A model generated the notes under the pieces. It had not been told where the DNA came from. It saw only the letters and a list, made by a program, of their open reading frames with translations, and ran no database searches. DNA of 8,764 bases from Gemmatimonadota bacterium (lineage in GTDB: Bacteria; Gemmatimonadota; Gemmatimonadetes; Gemmatimonadales; Gemmatimonadaceae): assembly GCA_003142495.1 (NCBI GenBank), contig PLMM01000140.1, positions 1 to 8,764 on the forward strand, given 5' to 3'. Made by a program: the position numbers and the translations under genes. This document shows positions 1-7,568 of the stretch, one piece after another. Numbering within the stretch: position 1 is the stretch's first letter; each line of letters starts with the position of its first letter.

Positions 1-393
1 CCGGTGATCAATGCGTGCAAGGGGCTGCTCAAGCGCGTTTTCGCGAATCTCATTCAGAACGCCCTGACGCACACGGGAAATGGCGTCGAGATCACGATCA
101 TGGCGCACAAGGATACGGCGACGGGCGGCATTCTCTTCACGGTAGCGGACAACGGGCCGGGAATTCCGCCAGAGTATCACGAGCTGATCTTCCGGAAGTT
201 CGAGCGCGCGAAGCAGCCGGAGGTGCCGCGCGTGCGCAGCTCGGGGCTGGGGCTCGCGTTCTGCAAGCTCGCGGTGGAGGTGCACGGCGGGCGGATCTGG
301 GTTCAGAGCACCGAGGGGAGCGGAAGTCAGTTCCACATCGCGCTGCCGGTGCATCCGCCGGCGCAGCCGTTGGCGGCGGCGCGCGGGGTTTAG
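1..393 (+). CDS. Sensor histidine kinase, C-terminal ATPase domain (5' end outside window)
   Basis: This is the last 130 residues of a two-component sensor kinase; the sensor and phospho-acceptor His parts lie upstream of base 1. The reading frame is open from the first base, so the apparent GTG at 4 is not the true start. The HATPase_c motifs appear in order: the N box (RVFANLIQNALTHT, residues about 12-25), the G1 box (DNGPGIP, Asp at about 50), the F box (IFRKFER), the G2 box (SSGLGLAFCKLAVEVHGG) and the final strand GSGSQFHIALPV. It should bind ATP and autophosphorylate a conserved His. A short Pro/Ala tail ends the protein, with no receiver domain attached. The signal and partner regulator cannot be told from this fragment. 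It ends 13 bases before miaB, but nothing suggests a functional link. Confidence 0.88.
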   Translation, partial: PVINACKGLLKRVFANLIQNALTHTGNGVEITIMAHKDTATGGILFTVADNGPGIPPEYHELIFRKFERAKQPEVPRVRSSGLGLAFCKLAVEVHGGRIWVQSTEGSGSQFHIALPVHPPAQPLAAARGV

Positions 394-400
394 TTAGCTT
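370..400 (+). promoter_or_regulatory. Candidate promoter giving a leaderless miaB mRNA
   Basis: A TAGCTT at 395-400 fits the minimal -10 pattern TAnnnT and ends six bases before the miaB ATG at 407, so transcription would begin at or next to the start codon. TTGGCG at 370-375 is a weak -35 match with a long 19-base spacer. There is no well-placed Shine-Dalgarno sequence before 407, which is what a leaderless gene would show. The element lies over the end of the kinase gene. This is inference from short motifs only. Confidence 0.3.
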
Positions 401-406
401 TTGCCT

Positions 407-1741
407 ATGGCCGACTCCCCGACCGTCTACATCGAAACCTACGGCTGCCAAATGAACGCGAGCGATTCCGAGCTGATGCTCGGTCGGCTCGCGGAATACG
501 GCTATCGTGCGGTGAGCGGGCCGGAGGGCGCGGACGTGATTCTCGTCAACACGTGCGCGATCCGCGACCACGCCGAGCAGCGCGTGCTCGGGCGCATCGG
601 GGAGCTCAAGCGTCACATGAAGCCCGACACCGTGCTCGGCGTGACCGGATGCATGGCGCAGCGGCTCGGACCGAGGCTGCTCGAGCGCGCGAAGCACGTC
701 GACCTCGTGATTGGCCCCGATGGCTATCGCGCGCTGCCGTCGCTGATCGAGAGCGCGCGCAACGGCCAGCGCGTCGCGAAGGTCGACTTCGATCTCGAAG
801 AGCATTACGAGGATTTTCGCGCGCGTAGAGTAGACGGGGTGAGTGCGTGGATTCCGGTGCAGCGTGGCTGCGACTACAAGTGCACGTACTGCATCGTGCC
901 CACCACGCGCGGGCCCGAGCGGAGCCGCGCGCTCCACGATGTGGTGCGCGAGGCGCACGAGACTGTCGCGCAGGGGATCACCGAGATCACGCTCCTCGGC
1001 CAGACGGTGAACTCGTACAACGACGGCACGCACGACTTCGCGGATCTGCTGCGCGCGGTTGGATCGGTGCCGGGCGTGCGGCGCTTGCGCTTCACGAGCC
1101 CGCATCCGAACGACTTCTCGGACGCGGTCATCGAGGCGATGGCGACGACGGGAGCAGTGTGCGAGCACGTCCATCTGCCGATGCAGTCGGGCTCCTCGAC
1201 GACGCTCAAGCGGATGCTGCGCCGCTACTCGCGCGAGGGCTATCGCGAATGCGTTGCGCGCCTGCGCGCCGCAATTCCCGGCCTCGCGCTCACGACCGAC
1301 ATCATCGTCGGCTTTCCCGGCGAAACGGAAGAGGAGTTCGCCCAGACGCTGGAGATGGTCGATGAGGTTGGCTTCGACGACGCGTTCACCTTCAAATTCT
1401 CGGCGCGCGAAGGGACACCGGCGACGCGACTGCCGGACGAGTGGACGATCTCCGACGAGGTCGCGAGCGAGCGGCTCGCCCGGCTGATCCTCGCGGTGCG
1501 CAACGGCACGCGCACGATCAACCTCGGAATGCTCGGCGAGCGCCACGAGGTGCTGGTGGAGAAGCTCTCGCGCCGGGGCACGCTCCTGCAGGCGCGCACG
1601 CGTCATCATCGCACGGTGCTGATTCCGGGGGATGAGTCGATGATCGGGCGCTACCTGATGGCGGAGCTCACGGGCACCACGGGCTCGACGTTCACGGGCG
1701 CGGTGGTGCCGACGCGCGCCGCGCTGCCGATGGCCGGATGA
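407..1741 (+). CDS. miaB: MiaB, tRNA-2-methylthio-N6-dimethylallyladenosine synthase
   Basis: MiaB is a radical-SAM methylthiotransferase that converts i6A37 to ms2i6A37 in tRNAs reading UNN codons, using two [4Fe-4S] clusters and SAM. The 444-residue product has the full architecture. The N-terminal UPF0004 domain carries the three cluster cysteines C14 (ETYGCQMN), C50 (NTCAIR) and C82 (TGCMAQR). The radical-SAM core has the CxxxCxxC motif at C155, C159 and C162 (RGCDYKCTYCIVPTTRG). A C-terminal TRAM-like RNA-binding segment spans about residues 373-436. The ETYGCQMN signature and overall length fit MiaB better than RimO or MtaB. I chose ATG 407; a TTG at 401 is also in frame and would add two residues. 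The last four bases overlap the comFB start (ATGA), which implies translational coupling. Confidence 0.96.
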   Translation: MADSPTVYIETYGCQMNASDSELMLGRLAEYGYRAVSGPEGADVILVNTCAIRDHAEQRVLGRIGELKRHMKPDTVLGVTGCMAQRLGPRLLERAKHVDLVIGPDGYRALPSLIESARNGQRVAKVDFDLEEHYEDFRARRVDGVSAWIPVQRGCDYKCTYCIVPTTRGPERSRALHDVVREAHETVAQGITEITLLGQTVNSYNDGTHDFADLLRAVGSVPGVRRLRFTSPHPNDFSDAVIEAMATTGAVCEHVHLPMQSGSSTTLKRMLRRYSREGYRECVARLRAAIPGLALTTDIIVGFPGETEEEFAQTLEMVDEVGFDDAFTFKFSAREGTPATRLPDEWTISDEVASERLARLILAVRNGTRTINLGMLGERHEVLVEKLSRRGTLLQARTRHHRTVLIPGDESMIGRYLMAELTGTTGSTFTGAVVPTRAALPMAG

Positions 1742-2007
1742 AGAATCTCCTCGAGGGCGCGGTGCTCGGCATCTACGAGGAGCTCGTGGCCAAGACGCCG
1801 GGCGCCTGCAGCTGCGAGAGCTGCAGGGAGGATGCGCTCGCGTACGTGCTCAACAAGACGCGCCCACGCTACAGCGGCGGCACGGACACGGGGATGGCGC
1901 TGATTGCGCTCGACCTGCAGAAGGATCAGACGCGCGCGCAGCTCGCGGTGATCGTGCTCGACGCGATCCAGCGCGTGGCGGCGAATCCTCGGCATCCCAA
2001 GCGCTAG
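1738..2007 (+). CDS. comFB: ComFB family protein (late competence / cyclic-dinucleotide receptor family)
   Basis: This 89-residue protein matches the ComFB family (Pfam late competence development protein ComFB) along its whole length. It has an N-terminal helix MKNLLEGAVLGIYEELV, a cysteine cluster C24-x-C26-xx-C29 (ACSCESCREDALAYVLN), the RPRYSGG stretch, and the family's typical ending AIQRVAANPRH. The cysteines probably bind zinc. In Bacillus, comFB lies in the comF operon; in cyanobacteria, ComFB-domain proteins have been reported as cyclic di-nucleotide receptors. The start ATG overlaps the miaB stop, and no Shine-Dalgarno sequence precedes it, so it is likely translated by ribosomes finishing miaB. 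comEC follows 69 bases later, which supports a competence role. Family assignment is firm; the function here is inferred. Confidence 0.87.
   Translation: MKNLLEGAVLGIYEELVAKTPGACSCESCREDALAYVLNKTRPRYSGGTDTGMALIALDLQKDQTRAQLAVIVLDAIQRVAANPRHPKR
1805..1827 (+). repeat. Perfect 9-bp inverted repeat inside comFB
   Basis: CCTGCAGCT at 1805-1813 and AGCTGCAGG at 1819-1827 are perfect reverse complements around a 5-base loop (GCGAG). The RNA would form a 9-bp hairpin exactly over the codons for the ACSCESCR cysteine cluster. Part of the symmetry follows from alternating TGC and AGC codons, so it may be a by-product of the protein motif. Confidence 0.6.
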
Positions 2008-2027
2008 GGCGATAGCAGGGTTGTAGC

Positions 2028-2054
2028 CGCGCGGCGCCGATGCGGCGCGGCGCG
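2028..2054 (+). other. Imperfect GC hairpin between comFB and comEC
   Basis: GCGCCG (2034-2039) pairs with CGGCGC (2043-2048) around the 3-base loop ATG. After one G-G mismatch the stem extends another five pairs (2028-2032 with 2050-2054). No U-rich run follows, so it is not a classic intrinsic terminator. It could act as an RNA processing site, a partial terminator, or nothing; in DNA this rich in G and C such stems also arise by chance. Confidence 0.4.
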
Positions 2055-2061
2055 CGATGAC

Positions 2062-2065
2062 GGAG
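2062..2065 (+). promoter_or_regulatory. Probable ribosome binding site of comEC
   Basis: GGAG ends 11 bases before the GTG at 2077, a slightly long but usable spacing. The frame is open back to a TAG at 2014 with no other ATG, GTG or TTG, so this site and the GTG together define the start. The ATG at 2067 is out of frame with comEC. Confidence 0.45.
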
Positions 2066-2076
2066 CATGGTGCGCG

Positions 2077-4293
2077 GTGCCGCTGATCGCCGTCGCCGTC
2101 CTCACATACGCCGCAGGGCTCGTCGCGGGATTCGTGGGCGCTTCCGCCGCGGCCATCCTAGGTGGCATTGCCTACGCCGCGATCGCGGCGCTCAAGCGCC
2201 ACGGCACGCACGCGGCGCTCGGCGCACTCGTCGTCGCCGGCGCCTGCGTCGCAATGTACGAAGCGGCGCACGAGGCCCGCTGTCGCGCGGATGCGCCGCA
2301 TCGCGCGCGGTGGAGCGCGCGCGTGGAGGATGCAGCGGCGCCGGGCGCATACGTGCGCGCGATCGTGCGCTGGCCCGGGTGCGCGATGTCCGCGTCGATG
2401 TCCGTCGAGAGCGGACGCGCCGCGGCCGGCGACGAGATCTCGATCACGGGCAGCGTCTTCGTCACTGCGCGCGGACTCAAGATCGCGCACGCGCACATCG
2501 CGCACGCGGGCGCGCGCGACCCGCTGCTGATCGCGCGCGCGGCGATCGGCGCGCGCATCGACACGCTCTTTCGCACGGACGCCCCGCTCGTGCGCGCGCT
2601 CCTGATAGCCGACGAGCGCGCCGTCGATCCCGCAGTGCGCGATCGCTTCGCCGTATCGGGGATCGTGCACATGCTCTCGATCTCGGGGCTGCACGTCGCG
2701 ATCATCGCGATGGCGATCGAGCTCATCTGCCGCATGGCCCGGCTGCGTCCCGCAACGGCGAGCATCGCGACGCTCGTCGTCACCGCAGCGTATATCGCGA
2801 TCATCGGGCTCCCGGCGCCCGCGGTGCGCTCGGGGGTGATGCTCGGCGTGCGCTCGCTGTGCAAGATGCTGCAGCGACCGACCTCGCCGTGGGCCGCGCT
2901 CGCGCTCGGCGCCGCGGCGCCGCTGGTGAGTCCAGCGACGGTGCTCGATCTCGGCTACCAGCTCAGCGTGCTCGGGATGGCGGCGCTCGTCGCGAGTGGC
3001 GCGCTGGGAAAGCGCGTGATCCCCGCCGCGTGGACCGGCATGCGCGGCTCGCTCGCGCGCACGCTACTCACGTCCTGCATTGCGTGCTGCGTGAGCGCGC
3101 CACTGGTCGCATGGACATTCGGGCGCATCAGCCTCGTTGCGCCGCTCACGAACATTCTCGCAACGCCGGTGATCGCGGTGCTTCAGCCCGCGCTCTTTCT
3201 CGCGGTCGCGGTTTCGCCCCTTCGCGCGCTCGGCGTGCTCCTCGCCGGCGCGTGCCATCCGCTGTTGCGAGCGCTCGATGCGATCGCGACAGCCGGTGCG
3301 AGTGTGCCGTACGCTGCGCTCACCGTTGCGCCGACGCTCGCCACGGCGATCCTCGCCGGCGCCGCGATTATCGCGCTCCTCGTCGCCTGCATGAGCCGCG
3401 CGCCCGCACGCGCGATCGCCGTTGCCCTCGGCGCGCTCTCGATTGCGGCGTGGCGCCCGCTCTGGCCGGAGCGCACGGGCGGGATGGAGCTGCACGTGAT
3501 CGACGTCGGCCAGGGCGATGCGATCGCGCTGCGCACGCCGGCTGGGCGCTGGCTCCTCTTCGACGCGGGGCGCAACTGGACCGGCGGCGACGCGGGGCGC
3601 GCCACCGTCATCCCCTATCTACGGCGCCGTGGCGGCGACGTCGTGCTCTTCGTGCTCTCGCATCCGCATGCGGACCACGTGGGCGGCGGCGCGAGCGTGA
3701 TCGCGGGGCTGCACCCGACCGCGTACTGGGATGGCGCCTACGCCGGCACGAGCCCGCCGTATCGCGCGTCGCTCCTTGCTGCGCGCGACCAGCACGTCGA
3801 GTGGCGACGCGTGCATCCCGGCGACTCGCTCGTCGTCGACGGCGTGCGGCTGCACGTGCTCGCCCCCGACTCGGCGTGGATGGTCGGGCTCAAGGATCCG
3901 AACGCCGGCAGCGTGGTGGTGCGGGCCGAGTATGGTGCGATCCGAATGCTGATGATGGGCGATGCGGAGAAGGGGGAGGAGGAACGCCTCGTCGAGGCGT
4001 ATGGCGCGGGGCTGCGCGCGGACGTGCTCAAGGTGGGGCACCACGGGAGCAACACGAGCAGCACGCCGCCCTTTCTCGCGCTGGTGCGCCCGCGCGTCGC
4101 GCTGATTTCGGTGGGCGCGGGGAACATGTACGGGCATCCGAGCGCGACTGTCCTTCGCGCGCTCACGGCGGGGGGCGCGGCGGTACTTCGCACGGATCTC
4201 GAAGGGTCGATCGTCTGCCGCACGGACGGGCGCACGCTCGAAGTCGAGGAAGGCGGCGACCACTGGGTGGTGGCGCCCGCGCCCGACCCCTGA
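2077..4293 (+). CDS. comEC: ComEC/Rec2 family DNA-uptake channel with metallo-beta-lactamase domain
   Basis: ComEC is the inner-membrane channel that carries single-stranded transforming DNA into the cytoplasm. The 738-residue product, a normal length, has all expected parts. Two or three hydrophobic helices fill about residues 1-62. A soluble OB-like DUF4131 region spans about 63-150. The multi-helix Competence domain spans about 170-450 and carries the signature SGIVHMLSISGLHVAII (about 195-210). A metallo-beta-lactamase domain starts at about 470 with DVGQGDAI. Its metal ligands are visible: HPHADH at 529-534, Asp629 (MMGDAE) and His655/His656 (KVGHHGS), so the putative nuclease that degrades the non-transported strand looks intact. 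The start is GTG, the only start codon available in the open frame. It follows comFB closely. Whether the organism is naturally transformable cannot be judged without pilus, comEA and dprA genes. Confidence 0.95.
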   Translation: MPLIAVAVLTYAAGLVAGFVGASAAAILGGIAYAAIAALKRHGTHAALGALVVAGACVAMYEAAHEARCRADAPHRARWSARVEDAAAPGAYVRAIVRWPGCAMSASMSVESGRAAAGDEISITGSVFVTARGLKIAHAHIAHAGARDPLLIARAAIGARIDTLFRTDAPLVRALLIADERAVDPAVRDRFAVSGIVHMLSISGLHVAIIAMAIELICRMARLRPATASIATLVVTAAYIAIIGLPAPAVRSGVMLGVRSLCKMLQRPTSPWAALALGAAAPLVSPATVLDLGYQLSVLGMAALVASGALGKRVIPAAWTGMRGSLARTLLTSCIACCVSAPLVAWTFGRISLVAPLTNILATPVIAVLQPALFLAVAVSPLRALGVLLAGACHPLLRALDAIATAGASVPYAALTVAPTLATAILAGAAIIALLVACMSRAPARAIAVALGALSIAAWRPLWPERTGGMELHVIDVGQGDAIALRTPAGRWLLFDAGRNWTGGDAGRATVIPYLRRRGGDVVLFVLSHPHADHVGGGASVIAGLHPTAYWDGAYAGTSPPYRASLLAARDQHVEWRRVHPGDSLVVDGVRLHVLAPDSAWMVGLKDPNAGSVVVRAEYGAIRMLMMGDAEKGEEERLVEAYGAGLRADVLKVGHHGSNTSSTPPFLALVRPRVALISVGAGNMYGHPSATVLRALTAGGAAVLRTDLEGSIVCRTDGRTLEVEEGGDHWVVAPAPDP

Positions 4294-4384
4294 ATGGCAC
4301 GCTTTGGCACTTGCACGATGGATCGCGCAGGCGCCACCTTGCACTTGCTGCGGCCACGCGGCCGCTCTCGACACGAGGTTCCCC
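4294..4384 (+). promoter_or_regulatory. Leader of fbp with two adjacent hairpins and a masked ribosome binding site
   Basis: This gap between comEC and fbp holds a 6-bp perfect stem, GCGGCC (4350-4355) with GGCCGC (4360-4365) and a 4-base loop. Directly after it is a 4-bp stem, CTCG (4367-4370) with CGAG (4374-4377), loop ACA. The second stem covers most of the GAGG at 4375-4378, which is the ribosome binding site of fbp, six bases before GTG 4385. The ribosome binding site is well supported and decides the start; regulation by the stems is inference. No convincing promoter is visible, although TTGGCA at 4304-4309 resembles a -35 box. Confidence 0.45.
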
Positions 4385-5413
4385 GTGGTTCAACATACGC
4401 CTACGTCCGTCGTCACGATCGACCGCTACATCATCGAGCAGGAGCGCCTCTACCCCGAGGCCACCGGCGAGCTATCCGGCATCCTGTACGATCTGGCGGT
4501 CGCGGCGAAGATGATCTCGAACAAGGTTCGCAGCGCCGGACTCGCCGACATTCTGGGCTCCAACGAGTCGCAGAACGTGCAGGGCGAGGTCCAGGCCAAG
4601 CTCGATGTACTCTCGAATGAGATCATCATCAAGGCCATGGATCACGGCGGGTGGCTGTGCGCCATGGCCTCCGAAGAGGAGCCGGACATCATCCAGATCC
4701 CCGACGGCTTCAAGTGCGGCAAGTACGTGCTGCTCTTCGATCCGCTCGATGGCTCATCGAACATCGACGTCAACGTTCCCGTCGGCACGATCTTCTCCGT
4801 GCTCCGCAAGACGTCGCCGGGAATGCGCGGCGAGATGTCGGATCTGCTGCAGCCGGGACAGCAGCAGGTAGCGGCGGGCTACGTGATCTACGGCTCGAGC
4901 ACGATGCTCGTGTACACCACGGGGAAGGGCGCGCACGGCTTCACGCTCGATCCTTCCATCGGTGAGTTTCTCCTTTCGCATCCGAACATCCGCATTCCGG
5001 ATTCGGGGCGCTATCTCTCCGTCAACGACTCGTACGAGCAGCTTTGGGACGACAATGTGAAGTCGCTGATGCGCTGCTATCGCGGCCTCGAGCGCAATCA
5101 CAAGCCGCTCAGCGTGCGGTACGTCGGCTCCCTCGTCGCGGACTTTCATCGCAACCTGCTCGGCGGCGGTGTGTTCGCGTATCCCGCGAACGCGAAGCGC
5201 ACGCGCGGAAAGCTTCGCCTGCTCTACGAGGCGAATCCCCTGGCGTTCATCGTCGAGCAGGCGGGGGGCGCCGCATTTGACGGCACGCGTCGCGTGATGG
5301 ACGTGCAGCCCACCGAGCTGCATCAGCGCACGCCGCTCTTCATCGGCAGCAAGCACGAGGTCGATCTCGCCACCGAGCTGCTGAGCGGCGTCGCCGTTGG
5401 CGTCGGGGGATGA
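4385..5413 (+). CDS. fbp: Class I fructose-1,6-bisphosphatase
   Basis: This cytoplasmic enzyme hydrolyses fructose-1,6-bisphosphate to fructose-6-phosphate, the committed step of gluconeogenesis. The 342-residue product is full length for class I. The metal and catalytic residues sit at almost the same numbers as in the well-studied pig enzyme: Glu97/Glu98 (ASEEEPD), Asp119 and Asp122 ([14 protein letters not shown]) and Glu282 ([10 protein letters not shown]). The substrate-site segment [18 protein letters not shown] is present. The AMP site elements T27-G28-E29 and K113-Y114 are also kept, so allosteric inhibition by AMP is likely. I chose GTG 4385 because GAGG lies six bases upstream and the family begins here. 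A TTG at 4304 would add 27 residues of unrelated Cys/Ala-rich sequence. The mutase gene begins 13 bases after the stop. Confidence 0.96.
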   Translation: MVQHTPTSVVTIDRYIIEQERLYPEATGELSGILYDLAVAAKMISNKVRSAGLADILGSNESQNVQGEVQAKLDVLSNEIIIKAMDHGGWLCAMASEEEPDIIQIPDGFKCGKYVLLFDPLDGSSNIDVNVPVGTIFSVLRKTSPGMRGEMSDLLQPGQQQVAAGYVIYGSSTMLVYTTGKGAHGFTLDPSIGEFLLSHPNIRIPDSGRYLSVNDSYEQLWDDNVKSLMRCYRGLERNHKPLSVRYVGSLVADFHRNLLGGGVFAYPANAKRTRGKLRLLYEANPLAFIVEQAGGAAFDGTRRVMDVQPTELHQRTPLFIGSKHEVDLATELLSGVAVGVGG

Positions 5414-5426
5414 CGCGCAGCCGCTG

Positions 5427-5427
<1 letters not shown>
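5410..5427 (+). other. Five-codon minicistron bridging fbp and the mutase gene
   Basis: An ATG at 5410 overlaps the fbp stop (ATGA). It encodes M-T-R-S-R and stops with a TGA at 5425-5427 whose last base is the first base of the mutase ATG (TGATG). A G-run (5405-5409) sits immediately upstream but too close to be a well-spaced ribosome binding site for 5410. If translated, it would hand ribosomes from fbp to the mutase gene. It may equally be coincidence. Confidence 0.25.
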
Positions 5428-7025
<1,598 letters not shown>

Positions 7026-7058
7026 ACGATCGCGTGACGCAGGCGATACGAGCCTCAT

Positions 7059-7086
7059 TGTCCACATCCGCCGAGCAGCATAACTT
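7059..7086 (+). promoter_or_regulatory. Candidate promoter giving a leaderless fmdB-argS mRNA
   Basis: TTGTCC (7059-7064) and TAACTT (7081-7086, TAnnnT pattern) are separated by 16 bases, and the -10 ends eight bases before the fmdB ATG at 7095. The 69-base gap has no recognisable Shine-Dalgarno sequence. This short A/T-richer patch stands out from its surroundings. The call rests on weak motif matches. Confidence 0.33.
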
Positions 7087-7094
7087 TCTCAGCG

Positions 7095-7568
7095 ATGCCA
7101 ACTTACGAGTTCACGTGTCCCAACGGGCACGACTTCGAGAAGTTCTTTCGGACGATCAGCGGCGGCGCTTCGGAGCTGCCGTGCCCCGTCTGCGGACTCA
7201 CCGCGACGCGTAAGATCTCCGCTGGCGCCGGGCTCATGTTCAAGGGGAGCGGCTTCTACATCACGGACTACGGCAAGGACGGAAAGAAGGACCAGAATCT
7301 TCCGCGCAAGTCGTCGAACGGAGAGGGCGCGTCGGCGTCATCGTCGTCGTCCGACAGCGGCAGCAGCAGCGGCGATTCGAAATCATCCGGCGATTCAAAG
7401 TCTTCGGGCGAAGCGAAGTCCAGCGGCGAGTCGAAGTCGAGCGAGCCCAAGCAGTCCGAGTCGAAGTCGTCTTCTTCCGACTCCAAGCAATCCGAGTCGA
7501 AGCCCGCCGCTGCGAAGCCGGCCGAGTCGAAGCCGAGCGCGCCGAAGAGCAGCAGCTCCTCCGAATGA
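7095..7568 (+). CDS. FmdB-family zinc-ribbon protein with Ser/Lys-rich repetitive tail
   Basis: The first 70 or so residues of this 157-residue protein match the FmdB zinc-ribbon family, whose role is not well defined; the name comes from a putative regulator near formamidase genes. It opens with the hallmark MPTYEFTC and has the second knuckle C30-P-V-C33-G, then the conserved block GAGLMFKGSGFYITDYGKDGKK. The first knuckle is unusual: C8-P-N-G-H12 lacks the second Cys of the usual CxxCGH, so His12 may substitute. From about residue 74 to the end the protein is low-complexity Ser, Lys, Glu and Ala and probably disordered, including four hexapeptide repeats. There is no signal peptide or membrane segment, so it is likely cytoplasmic. 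Its stop overlaps the argS start. No specific function should be assigned. Confidence 0.87.
   Translation: MPTYEFTCPNGHDFEKFFRTISGGASELPCPVCGLTATRKISAGAGLMFKGSGFYITDYGKDGKKDQNLPRKSSNGEGASASSSSSDSGSSSGDSKSSGDSKSSGEAKSSGESKSSEPKQSESKSSSSDSKQSESKPAAAKPAESKPSAPKSSSSSE
7374..7445 (+). repeat. Four 18-base repeats encoding [DE]-[SA]-K-S-S-[GE]
   Basis: Consecutive 18-base units at 7374, 7392, 7410 and 7428 encode DSKSSG, DSKSSG, EAKSSG and ESKSSE (FmdB residues 94-117). The units differ mostly at synonymous or conservative positions. A related KQSESK motif then occurs twice, at 7449-7466 and 7485-7502. Confidence 0.75.

Noticed and set aside
137..1609. 490-codon antisense open frame over the kinase end and miaB
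   Set aside because: Arg/His/Ala-rich product without domain features, opposite well-identified genes; typical shadow in GC-rich DNA.
4295..4316. Sigma-54 promoter suggested by TGGCACG followed by TTGGC and TTGCA elements
   Set aside because: The GG-to-GC spacing is one base short of the strict sigma-54 requirement, and the other pairings fit worse.
4304..4384. Upstream TTG start giving fbp a Cys-rich N-terminal extension
   Set aside because: The GTG at 4385 has GAGG at a six-base spacing and matches the family N-terminus; the extension includes the hairpin region and resembles no FBPase sequence.
2067..4514. An 815-codon open frame covering comEC in another + frame, with an ATG ten bases before the comEC start
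   Set aside because: Its product is extremely Arg-rich, has no recognisable domain, and runs out of frame through comEC into fbp. comEC in the other frame has every family motif. It is a GC-bias shadow.
4294..4620. 108-codon frame beginning right after the comEC stop
   Set aside because: It overlaps the well-supported fbp start region out of frame and encodes an Arg-rich sequence with no family features.
7026..7050. Terminator after the mutase gene (ATCGC at 7029-7033 with GCGAT at 7043-7047)
   Set aside because: Only five pairs, a nine-base loop and no U-run; too weak to call.
7556..7563. Purine/pyrimidine patch before argS considered as a ribosome binding site
   Set aside because: The sequence is CTCCTCC-like, complementary to a ribosome binding site and not a copy of one; stop/start overlap explains argS initiation better.
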